A DNA stretch of 64,000 nt from Rhizobium sp. SG_E_25_P2 (GTDB lineage: Bacteria > Pseudomonadota > Alphaproteobacteria > Rhizobiales > Rhizobiaceae), in the NCBI RefSeq assembly GCF_029892285.1, contig NZ_JARXVM010000003.1, positions 62,001 to 126,000 of the forward strand. Direction: 5' to 3'. Made by a program: the position numbers and the translations under genes. Within the stretch, counting starts at the first letter, position 1. Each line of letters opens with the position of its first letter. Below the pieces are notes generated by a model, which saw only the letters and a list, made by a program, of their open reading frames with translations, made no database searches and had not been told where the DNA came from. Below, piece after piece: positions 36,292 through 46,185 of this stretch.

Positions 36292-37335
36292 TCAGGCTTT
36301 CGCTTCAACGGAAGGCTGCTGCTGGGTGATGCAGTGAATGCCGCCGCCGCGCGCGAAGATGGCGCGGGAATCGACTGTCACGACTTTGCGGCCGGGATAG
36401 GCCTGTCCAAGGATATCCGCCGCCGCTGCATCCGCCTTGTCATCGCCGAAGCCGCAGGCGATCACGCCGCCATTGACGGTCAGGTGATTGACATAGCTGA
36501 AGTCGACGAAACCGTCCTCGTCGCGGATCTGCGCGGGCGCCTCGAGATCGAGAATGGTGAAACGCCGGCCGGCGGCGTCGGTGGCGTCGGCCAGCAAAGC
36601 GCGGATGTCGCGCATCACCTCGTGGTCGGGATGATCAGGATTTGGCTGGTTGTGGATGAGCAACACGCCGGGAGAGGCAATCGTCGCGACGATGTCGACA
36701 TGGCCGTTGGTGCCGAAGTCCTCATAATCACGCGTCAGGCCGCGCGGCAGCCAGATCGCTTTGGTGGCGCCGAGGGTGCGGGCGAGTTCTGCTTCGACGC
36801 GGGCCCTGTCAGCATAGGGATTGCGGCGCGGATCGAGCTGCACGGTGTCGGTGACAAGGACCGTGCCTTCGCCATCGACATGAATGCCGCCGCCTTCATT
36901 GACCAGCACGCTGGAGATCAGCTCGGCGCCGGCATGGGCGGCGATCAGGCGCGCAATCTCGTTCGCCTTCTTCCATTCCGACCATTCATGATCGCCCCAG
37001 CCATTGAAGATCCAGTCGACCGCGCCGAGAACACCGGGTCTTGCATCATCGAGGACGAAAGTCGGGCCGAAATCGCGCATCCAGAATTCATCGAGCGGCG
37101 CTTCGACGATGTCGATATGGCTGCCCAGCATGCGGCGGGCGCGGTCCAGCTCGGAGGGGTCGACCACCATCGAGACGGATTCGAACTCGGCAATGGCGTG
37201 GGCGACGGCGGTCCAGGCTGCATAGCCCGTCTCCTGCCATGCCTCTCCCTCGCCGAGCGTCGCGCCGGCACGCGGGAAAGCCATCCAGGTGCGCTCGTGG
37301 CGGGCGGTCTCAGAAGGCATGCGCCAAGTCATCAT
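36292..37335 (-). CDS. aguA: Agmatine deiminase (peptidyl-arginine-deiminase family)
   Basis: A 347-residue guanidine-modifying enzyme that converts agmatine to N-carbamoylputrescine and ammonia. Diagnostic segments are FWMRDFGPTFVLDD, VNEGGGIHVDGEG, GTNGHVDIVA and the catalytic Cys335 in GGGIHCITQQQP at the C-terminus. Two adjacent ATGs (37335 and 37332) are both compatible with an AAGGA site. It lies downstream of a polyamine-type ABC importer and immediately upstream of the amidase, consistent with uptake of agmatine and its conversion to putrescine for the Puu genes. Confidence 0.88.
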   Translation of the reverse strand: MMTWRMPSETARHERTWMAFPRAGATLGEGEAWQETGYAAWTAVAHAIAEFESVSMVVDPSELDRARRMLGSHIDIVEAPLDEFWMRDFGPTFVLDDARPGVLGAVDWIFNGWGDHEWSEWKKANEIARLIAAHAGAELISSVLVNEGGGIHVDGEGTVLVTDTVQLDPRRNPYADRARVEAELARTLGATKAIWLPRGLTRDYEDFGTNGHVDIVATIASPGVLLIHNQPNPDHPDHEVMRDIRALLADATDAAGRRFTILDLEAPAQIRDEDGFVDFSYVNHLTVNGGVIACGFGDDKADAAAADILGQAYPGRKVVTVDSRAIFARGGGIHCITQQQPSVEAKA

Positions 37336-37354
37336 CGAGGTCCTTTTGTAAAAT

Positions 37355-37380
37355 AGGCCGGTACGCGCGCGAACCGGCCT
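37355..37380 (-). terminator. Intercistronic hairpin/terminator after the binding-protein gene
   Basis: Stem AGGCCGGT / ACCGGCCT with a 10-base loop, followed on the minus strand by ATTTTAC. It probably ends most transcripts of the abundant binding protein gene and lets a fraction continue into the deiminase gene. Confidence 0.6.
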
Positions 37381-37428
37381 GTACGGGGATATGTCCAGCC
37401 GGACGAAATCAGGCTGGACCTTTTCGCA

Positions 37429-38463
37429 TTATTTCGTCAGTTCGGTCCAGATCTTCGTGTAGATCTGCTGGACGTCGGCCGGGCAGGTCTTCTGGAAAAA
37501 ACCGGCCGACTTGAGTTCCGGCGGAATGTTCATTTCCGGCGCTTTCGGCAGTTCGGGATCCATGAACTTTTCCGAGCCGGCAATGGCGTTGCCATAGCGC
37601 GTATAGTTGGAAATCAGCGCCGCATTCTCTGGATCCATAATGAAGTTCAGGAACAGCTTGGCGTTGTCGACATTTCTGGCGTCGGCGAGAATGGCGGCGT
37701 TGTCCTGCCAGAGCGCGTAGCCTTCCTTCGGGTAGCCATAGGCGAAGCCAGGATTTTCAGCGCGGATGCGCATTGTCGCGCCGCTCCAGAACACAGACGC
37801 CTGGAGGTCTTCCTTGATGAACTTCTCGAAGCTCGCATAATCGATCGACGCCCAATAGGGCTTGGCCGCCATCAGCTTGTCGCGCGCAGCCTTCAGGACC
37901 GTCTTGTCATCGGTGCAGGGTTGTCCTCCGACATAGCCGATCGCCATGTCGATGACGTCATTCATTGAGGGGACGACGTTGATTTTGCCCTTAAGCTCCT
38001 CCGGCGGATCGAAAATGACGGCAGAGGTGTTGATGTCGCCCTTATAGATCTTGGTGTTGACCATCACGCCGGTGGTGCCCCAGACCCACGGAACCGTGTA
38101 GTGGCGACCGGCGTCCCAATCGACGCCGACCCATTCCGAATTGACATTCTTGAAGTTCGACATCTGGTTGGGTTCGCTCTTCATGAGCAGACCCTTCTCG
38201 ATGTAGATCGGAACCACGGAAGCCGAGGGCACCACGATGTCGAAGCCGTGTCCGCCGGCTTCGATCTTGGCCATGGCGGTTTCGTTGGAGTCGTATTCGG
38301 TGACCGAGACCTTCACGTCATAGGTCTTTTCGAACTTCTTGATCAGATCCGGCGGCGTGTAGAGGCCGAAATTGTAGATATTGAGCTGCCCTTCGGCGAG
38401 CGCCGGAAAACTGACGGCAGCCAGAATGGCTGTCGATGCAGCCAGGCGATAGGCGTATTTCAT
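37429..38463 (-). CDS. Polyamine-type ABC transporter substrate-binding protein (PotD/PotF-like)
   Basis: A 344-residue periplasmic binding protein. The Sec signal is AYRLAASTAILAAVSFPALA, cleaved before EGQLNIYNFG. Family blocks are VTEYDSNETAMAKIEAGGHGFDIVVPS, YTVPWVWGTTGVMVN and the C-terminal half with ENAALISNYTRYGNA. These match the spermidine/putrescine binding group. The ATG at 38463 has AGAGGTG 8 nt upstream; an upstream GTG is less likely. It is the last gene of the importer set and is followed by a hairpin and the agmatine deiminase gene. Agmatine or putrescine are the likely ligands by context. Confidence 0.88.
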   Translation of the reverse strand: MKYAYRLAASTAILAAVSFPALAEGQLNIYNFGLYTPPDLIKKFEKTYDVKVSVTEYDSNETAMAKIEAGGHGFDIVVPSASVVPIYIEKGLLMKSEPNQMSNFKNVNSEWVGVDWDAGRHYTVPWVWGTTGVMVNTKIYKGDINTSAVIFDPPEELKGKINVVPSMNDVIDMAIGYVGGQPCTDDKTVLKAARDKLMAAKPYWASIDYASFEKFIKEDLQASVFWSGATMRIRAENPGFAYGYPKEGYALWQDNAAILADARNVDNAKLFLNFIMDPENAALISNYTRYGNAIAGSEKFMDPELPKAPEMNIPPELKSAGFFQKTCPADVQQIYTKIWTELTK

Positions 38464-38481
38464 GATGTTCACCTCTTATGG

Positions 38482-39285
38482 TTAGTTTTTCTTGCGCGTT
38501 GCCACCCATGACCCCGCCACGATCAGCACGCTGATCAGAAGAAGAAGCGAGGAAATGGCGTAGATTTCCGAGGTCAGGTTTCGCCGCAATTCGCCCATGA
38601 GATAGGTGGGCAGCGTTTCCTGGCCGGGTGATTTGAGGAAGTCGCTCATCACGAGATCATCGAGCGAGACGACGAAGGCCAGCATGAAGCCCGCCATGAT
38701 CGCCGGCGCCAGCAGCGGCAGCGTCACCCGCCGAAATGTGTAGAACCGACTCGCGTAGAGATCGGCGGCCGCCGTCTCGAGGCTGAGATCCATGCCTTCG
38801 AGCCGGGCGCGGATCGGCAGATAGGCGAAGGGAATGCAGAAGGTTGTATGCGCGGCGATCAGGAAGCCGAGCCCGGTATAGCCGGTCGCCTGCTTGATCT
38901 GGCCGATGATGATGAGGAGCGCGATGGCGAGCACGATTTCCGGCACCATCAGCGGCTGGTTCAAGATGATGTGGACGGCGCCTTCGCCCCTGAAGCCGTC
39001 GCCGCGCGTGGTCGCGAGCGCCGCCATTGTGGCGAGGATCGTCGATATCACCGCTGCAGAGGTCGCGATGATCAGCGAGTTCACGGCGGCGTCCATGAAG
39101 GCTTCGTTCTGGAGCGCCTTAAAATACCAGTTGAGCGAGAAGCCTTCCCAATTGCCGATCACCTTGCCCGCATTGAAGGAATAGGCGACGAGGATGAACA
39201 TCGGCACGTAGAGGATGACGAAGCAGGCGATGGCGAGCACCGCAGCGCCCGGCAGGCGTTTGACGTCGAAGCCGCCTTCAACCAT
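38482..39285 (-). CDS. Polyamine-type ABC transporter permease (PotC/PotI-like)
   Basis: A 267-residue inner-membrane permease with six predicted helices and the cytoplasmic EAA loop region (ETAAADLYASRFYTFRRVTL, then PLLAPAIMAGF). It follows the partner permease with an 8-nt overlap and precedes the binding-protein gene by 18 nt, so stoichiometric expression is expected. Confidence 0.9.
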   Translation of the reverse strand: MVEGGFDVKRLPGAAVLAIACFVILYVPMFILVAYSFNAGKVIGNWEGFSLNWYFKALQNEAFMDAAVNSLIIATSAAVISTILATMAALATTRGDGFRGEGAVHIILNQPLMVPEIVLAIALLIIIGQIKQATGYTGLGFLIAAHTTFCIPFAYLPIRARLEGMDLSLETAAADLYASRFYTFRRVTLPLLAPAIMAGFMLAFVVSLDDLVMSDFLKSPGQETLPTYLMGELRRNLTSEIYAISSLLLLISVLIVAGSWVATRKKN

Positions 39286-40167
39286 GATTGCGCTCCTTGC
39301 GGGTGGAGGTGATGCGCGTGTACCAAATGAGAGCCACCAGCACCAAAATCGTCAGCGTGATCGACAGCGCCGCGCCCAGCGGCCAGTTGCGGCCCTGGCC
39401 GAACTGCATTTCAATGAGATTGCCGAGCATCATCGACTTGCCGCCGCCCATGATGCGCGGCGTCACATAGGCGCCGAGCGACGGCACGAAGACGAGAATC
39501 GAACCGGCGATGATGCCTGGCCGCACCAGCGGCAGGATTACCCGGCGCAGGCAGTAGAGGCGCGAGGCGTAGAGGTCGTAGCCGGCTTCGGCGAGGCGAA
39601 AATCGAATTTCTCAATGGCTGCATAAACAGGCAACACCATCAGCGGCAGGAAGACATAGGCCATGCCGAGCAACACCGCGAAATTGGTGAACATCATCTG
39701 CAGCGGCTCATGAATGATCCCGAGCGCCATGAGCAGGCGATTTAGGACTCCCTCGGAGCGGATCATTTCCTGTACGGCGATGGTGCGGACGAGAAGGTTG
39801 GTCCAGAACGGAATGGTGATCAGGAACAACCAGAAACCGCGTTGCGAGGCCGGGCGGGTGGCGATGAACCAGGCTGTCGGCAAGCCGAAGACGAGGGTAA
39901 TCAGCGTTGTGGCGAGAGATAGACCGACGGAGCGACCGAGAATGGTCAGATTGGCGTCAGATAGGCTGACTGTATCGTCAAATATGTCGCGTTCGAAGAG
40001 AACGGAGAACCAGCCATCGGTCGAGAAAATCCATTTCACATTGCCGTAATCGCCGGGGGTCAGCAGCGAGTAAACAATGACTACGCCTAATGGCAGGATC
40101 GAAAACAGTATAATGATTGTCACGGCCGGCAGCACCAGCCCCCAGCGACGCCAGGTTTCGGAAGAAC

Positions 40168-40171
<4 letters not shown>
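39278..40171 (-). CDS. Polyamine-type ABC transporter permease (PotB/PotH-like)
   Basis: A 297-residue permease with an N-terminal anchor and five further helices. The EAA loop appears as [20 protein letters not shown] followed by [12 protein letters not shown]. The periplasmic stretch [20 protein letters not shown] near the N-terminus is typical of PotB/PotH. It overlaps the ATPase gene by 4 nt upstream and the second permease gene by 8 nt downstream. Confidence 0.9.
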
Positions 40172-41232
<1,061 letters not shown>

Positions 41233-41268
41233 TTTGCCTATTGTCCCCAAAGGTCTTCAATATGCGTA

Positions 41269-41290
41269 TTGACAAAATAACTTTAGTCAA
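41269..41290. promoter_or_regulatory. Inverted repeat, candidate TetR operator
   Basis: Arms TTGACnAAA and TTTnGTCAA are separated by 4 bases within a 22-base AT-rich element between the importer ATPase gene and the divergent TetR gene. The left arm also resembles a -35 box (TTGACA), which would suit repression. Confidence 0.45.
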
Positions 41291-41332
41291 CCAAATTTTT
41301 TACAGACACAAAAAATATAGCGTGAAAAACAA

Positions 41333-42022
41333 ATGAGCGACGCCGTAATCGAGACGAGCCAGCCCGAGCCTGGACTGCGCAGCCGCAAGAAGGCGAAACG
41401 ACGCGATGAAATCATCGCCGCCGCGCAGGAACTGTTCGCGCGGCAGGGGATAGACGCGACGACGATGGCGGATATCGCCGCTGCTGCCGGGATTTCGGCG
41501 CCGACTGTGTTCAACTATTTCGGCTCGAAGGACGGGGTGCTGATCGCGCTGATCAGCGAGGGCACCACCGAAGCGCGTGAAAACGATCGTCCGCTGCATT
41601 GGACCGAGAACACCGATCTTGCGACACTGATCCTCAACCTGTTTGTCCGTGTCTCGCGCCGCACGCTGGAAATTGCCGGAAAACGAGTGTGGCGATACGC
41701 CGAATCCGCCGCCATTCGACACCCGGAGACCGAACTCGCCGCACAATATGCCAGTGTTTCCAACGCTCTGGTCGATGTGGTCGCCGAGTATTTCGCCGAG
41801 CTAGACCTCAAGCTGCGCGCGCAGGTCGAACCGCAGCCGAAATTGCTGGCGCAGTTGTTTCACGATGTCTGGATGCCGACATTCCTGAGCCTGATCACCA
41901 ATGTGGACCAGACCCTCGAGGAACATGAAGTCATCCTCAGGGCGCGCATCATGCCCCTCGTCCACATGCTGTTCGAAGACGACAGCATTGCAAAACCCCG
42001 CCGCAAAGGTTCAACCGCATGA
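41333..42022 (+). CDS. TetR-family transcriptional regulator
   Basis: A 229-residue TetR repressor. The DNA-binding region spans about residues 20-70 (RRDEIIAAAQELFARQGI, TTMADIAAAAGISAPTVFNY, FGSKDGVL), followed by a helical ligand domain. Its stop overlaps the start of the amidohydrolase gene by 4 nt (ATGA), so it is the first gene of a TetR-amidohydrolase-DUF3237 operon and also diverges from the polyamine importer operon. It may control both. Confidence 0.85.
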   Translation: MSDAVIETSQPEPGLRSRKKAKRRDEIIAAAQELFARQGIDATTMADIAAAAGISAPTVFNYFGSKDGVLIALISEGTTEARENDRPLHWTENTDLATLILNLFVRVSRRTLEIAGKRVWRYAESAAIRHPETELAAQYASVSNALVDVVAEYFAELDLKLRAQVEPQPKLLAQLFHDVWMPTFLSLITNVDQTLEEHEVILRARIMPLVHMLFEDDSIAKPRRKGSTA

Positions 42023-43671
42023 CCGCTTCGATCATTTTTATCAACGCCCATGTGCTCACCATGGACGACGAAACGCCGCGAGCTGGCGCCTTGGCGATAG
42101 AGGAAAATCGCATTCTGGCCGTCGGCGACCGCGACCTCGTGATGAGCCATGCCGGTCCCGACACCCGCATCGTGGACGCCAACGGCGCAAGTTTGTTGCC
42201 CGGTTTCGTCGAGAGCCACCTGCATCTGTTTTCCGGAGCCTATGGCCAGACCCTGTTGCAGCTCGCCAATATCATGGGTTTCGAAGCGATGAAGGCCGCC
42301 GTCGAGGCTTTCTCCGCTGCCCGCCCCCATGAAGGGCTACTGTTCGCCCAAGGCGCGGATTACGAAATTCTCGGCAAGGGCACGCGGCTCGATCGTCATG
42401 CTCTCGACGCCATGTGCCCGGATCGGCCCTTGGCCGTGATGGCCTATGACTTCCATACGCTCTTCGCCAATACCGCGGCGCTGAAGGCGGCGGGTCTTCT
42501 CAACGGCAAGTCCCTACCTGTCGGCAACGAAGTTGTGATGGGCGAAGACGGGCTTGCGACCGGCGAATTGCGCGAAAAATTCGCGCTGTTGCCGGTGCTT
42601 GATCTGCGAACGTCGGGCGGCCGCGAAATGCTGGGCATGTCCGGCGTTGAGCCGCCGCAGACGCCGACCCCGGAGGAATGGCGCGAGGATGTGGAGACGC
42701 TGAAATCGGGCATGCGGTTCGTCGCCTCCAAGGGCATCACCTCCATGCACAATATGGACGGCAACCGGCATCTCCTGGAGCTTCTCAGCGATGTCGAGAA
42801 GGACGGCGAACTGCTTGCCCGCATCTCCGTGCCTTTCCATCTGACGCGTGAAATGCCTTTGTCGGAACTTGAGCGCGCCTCGGCCATGACGCGCGATTTC
42901 TCCGGCGACAAGCTCAGCTGCGGTCGGGTGAAGATCTTTGTCGACGGCGTCATCGAAAGCGGCACCGCCGCGATGCTGGCCGAATACTCTGATCGCCCCG
43001 GCCTGCGTGGCGACCCGATCTTCGACGCCGAGAGCTTCAAGCAAGCCGCCATCGAAGCCGATCGCCGGGGTCTGCAGATCGCCGTGCATGCCATTGGCGA
43101 TGCCGCCGTCCGCATCACGCTCGACGGCTATCAGGCCGCGCGCGAAGCTAATGGTCCACGCGACAGCCGTCATCGCATCGAACATGTGGAGATGATCGAT
43201 CCCGCCGATATCGGGCGTTTCGCCGAGCTCGGCGTGGTCGCCTCAGTTCAGCCTCTGCATGCGCCGGTTGGAGAAACGCCGACCTCGCGCAGCATTGGTC
43301 CCGAGCGAGCGGCCTATGCCTATGCGTGGAAGATGCTGCATGAGGCCGGCGCCACGATCGCTTTCTCATCGGACTGGCCGATCGTGCCCATCGATCCGCT
43401 TCTCGGCATCCAGACGGCCCTGACCCGCAAGCCGCATCTTCCGGGATTGCCGGATCAGCGGCTCGGTCTTCACGACGTTCTCGCCGCCTTTACGCGCAAC
43501 GGCGCCTATGTCGGTCACATGGACGACAAGATCGGGACGCTGAAACCGGGCATGCTGGCCGACCTCGTTTTGCTCTCCGGCGATATCGAGGCGACGCCTG
43601 CGGAAGAAATCGCGGCGCTTGAGATCAGAATGACGGTTTGTGACGGACGGGTCACCCATGAAGCCGCATGA
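42019..43671 (+). CDS. YtcJ-like metal-dependent amidohydrolase
   Basis: A 550-residue amidohydrolase-superfamily protein of the same YtcJ group as the one at 23817-25715 but without its Cys/His tail. The N-terminal metal motif is LLPGFVESHLHLFSGAYG. Later metal or active-site blocks are AVHAIGDAAVRITLDGYQ, HRIEHVEMIDP and IAFSSDWPIVPIDPLLG. The C-terminal GTLKPGMLADLVLLSGD closes the composite domain. It is translationally coupled to the TetR gene and overlaps the DUF3237 gene. The substrate is unknown; cyclic amides or N-acyl compounds are typical for the superfamily. Confidence 0.85.
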   Translation: MTASIIFINAHVLTMDDETPRAGALAIEENRILAVGDRDLVMSHAGPDTRIVDANGASLLPGFVESHLHLFSGAYGQTLLQLANIMGFEAMKAAVEAFSAARPHEGLLFAQGADYEILGKGTRLDRHALDAMCPDRPLAVMAYDFHTLFANTAALKAAGLLNGKSLPVGNEVVMGEDGLATGELREKFALLPVLDLRTSGGREMLGMSGVEPPQTPTPEEWREDVETLKSGMRFVASKGITSMHNMDGNRHLLELLSDVEKDGELLARISVPFHLTREMPLSELERASAMTRDFSGDKLSCGRVKIFVDGVIESGTAAMLAEYSDRPGLRGDPIFDAESFKQAAIEADRRGLQIAVHAIGDAAVRITLDGYQAAREANGPRDSRHRIEHVEMIDPADIGRFAELGVVASVQPLHAPVGETPTSRSIGPERAAYAYAWKMLHEAGATIAFSSDWPIVPIDPLLGIQTALTRKPHLPGLPDQRLGLHDVLAAFTRNGAYVGHMDDKIGTLKPGMLADLVLLSGDIEATPAEEIAALEIRMTVCDGRVTHEAA

Positions 43672-44143
43672 CCTCGACATGGACATGACTTCGCTCGGCG
43701 CGACCAAGACGCTCGGTGAACCCTTGCTGCGCAAGGCCTGTGTCATCCGCGCTGATCTCGGCCCCGCGTTGGAATTCGTGACCGTCCAGGGCCATGTCCG
43801 GTCGATGTTTCCGATCGTCGGCGGCGAGGCGCGCGGGATTGGCTGGCGCGGCCGCATCCTTCCTGGCGGCGCGGATTTTGCGATCCGTCTGCAGGACGGC
43901 TCCTACGCCGTCGAGGCCCGCTATTGTCTCGAACTTGAGGACGGCACGCCTGTCATGGTGACCAATGCCGGCAAGATGGTCCCGCAGGCTGACGGAAGTT
44001 TCAAGGGCCGCACCCGCGCCACACTTGAAACGCCTGAAGGTCCGCACCGCGCGCTTGGCGACGCGGTCTTTTTCGGCACGGCGCTGGCTGAGGCCGATGA
44101 CGTCGATCACGTCTTTATCGAACTCTGGGAAGCGCCTATCTGA
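43658..44143 (+). CDS. DUF3237 protein
   Basis: A 161-residue protein matching the DUF3237 pattern: MFPIVGGEARGIGWRGRILPGGADF, EARYCLELEDGTPVMVTNAGKM and a C-terminal GDAVFFGTALAEADDVDHVFIEL. The family has a beta-barrel fold and no firmly assigned activity, though genes are often beside aromatic or amide catabolism genes. The ATG at 43658 lies 14 nt inside the upstream amidohydrolase gene with a GGACGG site; a GTG at 43640 is an alternative. It is convergent with uxuA. Confidence 0.75.
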   Translation: MKPHDLDMDMTSLGATKTLGEPLLRKACVIRADLGPALEFVTVQGHVRSMFPIVGGEARGIGWRGRILPGGADFAIRLQDGSYAVEARYCLELEDGTPVMVTNAGKMVPQADGSFKGRTRATLETPEGPHRALGDAVFFGTALAEADDVDHVFIELWEAPI

Positions 44144-44158
44144 GGCGATGGGCGGCGA

Positions 44159-45340
44159 TCACGCCGCCAACCGCTCCACCGCCCGCATGACGCCGCGGAT
44201 TTCGGCCAGTCCCTTCAGGCGGCCGATCAGCGAATAGCCCGGATTGACCCGCGCCTTGCCGATATCGTCGGCGAGCAGGTGGCCGTGGTCGGGGCGGAGA
44301 GGAATCCGCCAGTCCGGCCTCCCCTCCTCCCTCCGTCGCTTCTCCTCCTTCATCAGCGCCATGATCACGCCGACCATGTCGCCGGAACCGTCGAGATGAT
44401 CGGATTCGTAGAAGGAGCCGTCGGACTCGATCCGCACATTGCGCAGATGGGTGAAGTGAATGCGCGGACCGAATTCCTCCACCATGGCGACGAGATCATT
44501 GTCGGCGCGGGCGCCATAGGAGCCGGTGCAGAAGGTCAGGCCGTTTTCCGGTAGATCCACGGCGTTGAGGATGGAGCGGGCGTCTTCGGCAGTCGAGACC
44601 ACGCGCGGCAGGCCGAACAGCGAGAATGGCGGATCATCGGGGTGAATGCAGAGCTGCGCCTCGCATTCGGCCGCGACAGGAACGATTTCGCGCAGGAAAT
44701 GATGGAGGTTGCCGCGTAGCGTCTCTGCGTCGATGCCGGCGTAATCGGCAAGTGCGGCGCGGAAGGCCGGGCGATCATAGACGCGCTCGGTGGCCGGCAG
44801 GCCGGCGATCAGGTTTTTCTCGATGCGCGCCTGGGTCGCTTCGTCCATGGTCTCGAACCGAGCCTGCGCTTCGGAGATGCGTGCGGGGGAGTAGTCTGCC
44901 TCTGCGGCTTGTCTCGCAAGAATGAACAGGTCGTAGGCGGCGAAATCGATCGCGTCGAAGCGCAGCGCATAACCGGATGAGGGCATGCGATACATCAGGT
45001 CTGTGCGGGTCCAATCGACCACCGGCATGAAATTATAGCAGATGGTGCGGATGCCGGACTTGGCCAGCGCCCGGATCGTATCCTTGTAGCGGCCGATATA
45101 GGCGCTGCGCTCGGGGCCGCCAATCTTGATCGAATTGTGGACCGGAATGCTCTCGACCACCGACCATTCGAGCCCCTCGGCCTCGATCCGCCGCTTATAG
45201 CTCAGAATCTCGTCTTCTGGCCAGGCGGAGCCGTCATAGATGTGGTGGAGCGCCGAGACCACGCCTGTGGCGCCGGCCTGCTTGATATGGTCGAGCGTGA
45301 CAGGGTCATTGGGCCCGTACCAGCGAAAACATTCCTGCAT
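44159..45340 (-). CDS. uxuA: Mannonate dehydratase
   Basis: A 393-residue enzyme converting D-mannonate to 2-keto-3-deoxygluconate in hexuronate catabolism. The length equals that of typical UxuA. Recognisable blocks are [70 protein letters not shown] and [13 protein letters not shown]; the Cys-His and His-x-His residues are the family's metal ligands. The ATG at 45340 is 7 nt from GGGAGG, while the ATG at 45346 is too close to it. It diverges from the GntR gene at 45464. No fructuronate reductase of the mannitol-dehydrogenase type is present, but an SDR gene is adjacent. Confidence 0.9.
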   Translation of the reverse strand: MQECFRWYGPNDPVTLDHIKQAGATGVVSALHHIYDGSAWPEDEILSYKRRIEAEGLEWSVVESIPVHNSIKIGGPERSAYIGRYKDTIRALAKSGIRTICYNFMPVVDWTRTDLMYRMPSSGYALRFDAIDFAAYDLFILARQAAEADYSPARISEAQARFETMDEATQARIEKNLIAGLPATERVYDRPAFRAALADYAGIDAETLRGNLHHFLREIVPVAAECEAQLCIHPDDPPFSLFGLPRVVSTAEDARSILNAVDLPENGLTFCTGSYGARADNDLVAMVEEFGPRIHFTHLRNVRIESDGSFYESDHLDGSGDMVGVIMALMKEEKRRREEGRPDWRIPLRPDHGHLLADDIGKARVNPGYSLIGRLKGLAEIRGVMRAVERLAA

Positions 45341-45361
45341 CGTCATCCTCCCTTGCCGTAA

Positions 45362-45444
45362 TGTTGGACCACAGAATGAGAAAGAGATCAACAATGATAT
45401 GTTTGATCCATGACAGTTGACGGTGATCCGGAATTGGTCCAACA
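45362..45444. promoter_or_regulatory. Paired inverted sites in the uxuA-gntR intergenic region
   Basis: TGTTGGACCA (45362-45371) and its exact reverse complement TGGTCCAACA (45435-45444) flank the divergent promoter region. The second contains TTGGTCCAA, a GntR-like odd palindrome. Between them, GATCAA (45386-45391) and TTGATC (45403-45408) form another inverted repeat. These are plausible operators for the adjacent GntR regulator. Confidence 0.5.
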
Positions 45445-45463
45445 ATTGAGGCGGGAGGACAGG

Positions 45464-46183
45464 ATGCAGATCGAGCCAGCCGAGAGCGGCGCTCGCAAGC
45501 CCGGCGGTTCGGCCGTTTCGAGGCTGGTGGAGCGGATTCAGGAGATGATCGCCGAGCGGCGGCTGTCTTTCGGCGATCCCTTGCCGACCGAGCGCGACCT
45601 CGCGCAGCAATTCGGCGCCAGCCGAAACACGGTGCGTGAGGCGCTACAATATCTCCGCGCCTATGGGATCGTGGACATCAAGCCCAAGGCCGGCGCGGTT
45701 CTCGCCAACCGCCATTCCGATGCGATGTCGTCGCTGCTCACTCTGCATCACGCGATTTCGCCGGCGTCCTTTCGCGAAGTGCAGGGCTTTCGCAAGATCG
45801 TCGAGACGGGCGCAGGCGAAGCCGCGCTGCTGACGCTGACGGAGGCGCAGCTTGCTGACTTGGACGCCGCCAATCTCCTGATTCTCGATAGCGCCACGGT
45901 CGCCGAAGCGGCCGAAGCCGACTACGCCTTTCACGAAAAACTGGTGGGTTTGGCGGGCAATGCCGTGCTGCTCGCGAGTTATCGCCACCAGCGGCAATCG
46001 ATGCTGGAGCTGATGCGGCTCGGCAAAGAGACGCGCTTTGTCAATGAAGAGACCTGGCGAGAGCACAAGTCCATCGTCGAGGCTCTCAGGGCGAAGGACC
46101 GGATCGCCTATGCCTATCTGCTGAGCCGGCATCTGGAATACGGCATGCGTTTTGTCCGCCCCGAGGCGGATCGGGAGGAGTAA
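45464..46183 (+). CDS. GntR-family (FadR/FCD) regulator, ExuR/UxuR-like
   Basis: A 239-residue GntR repressor. The winged helix has [40 protein letters not shown] and [14 protein letters not shown]. The FCD domain has metal/ligand helices with [15 protein letters not shown] and [20 protein letters not shown]-like ends. The ATG at 45464 follows GGGAGGACAGG. It diverges from uxuA, the usual arrangement for hexuronate repressors, and is followed after 2 nt by the SDR gene. Confidence 0.85.
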   Translation: MQIEPAESGARKPGGSAVSRLVERIQEMIAERRLSFGDPLPTERDLAQQFGASRNTVREALQYLRAYGIVDIKPKAGAVLANRHSDAMSSLLTLHHAISPASFREVQGFRKIVETGAGEAALLTLTEAQLADLDAANLLILDSATVAEAAEADYAFHEKLVGLAGNAVLLASYRHQRQSMLELMRLGKETRFVNEETWREHKSIVEALRAKDRIAYAYLLSRHLEYGMRFVRPEADREE

Positions 46184-46185
46184 TC

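Noticed and set aside
44159-45610. Extended uxuA frame starting at 45610
   Set aside because: It would run through the GntR promoter and coding start; the ATG at 45340 has a ribosome site and gives the normal UxuA length.
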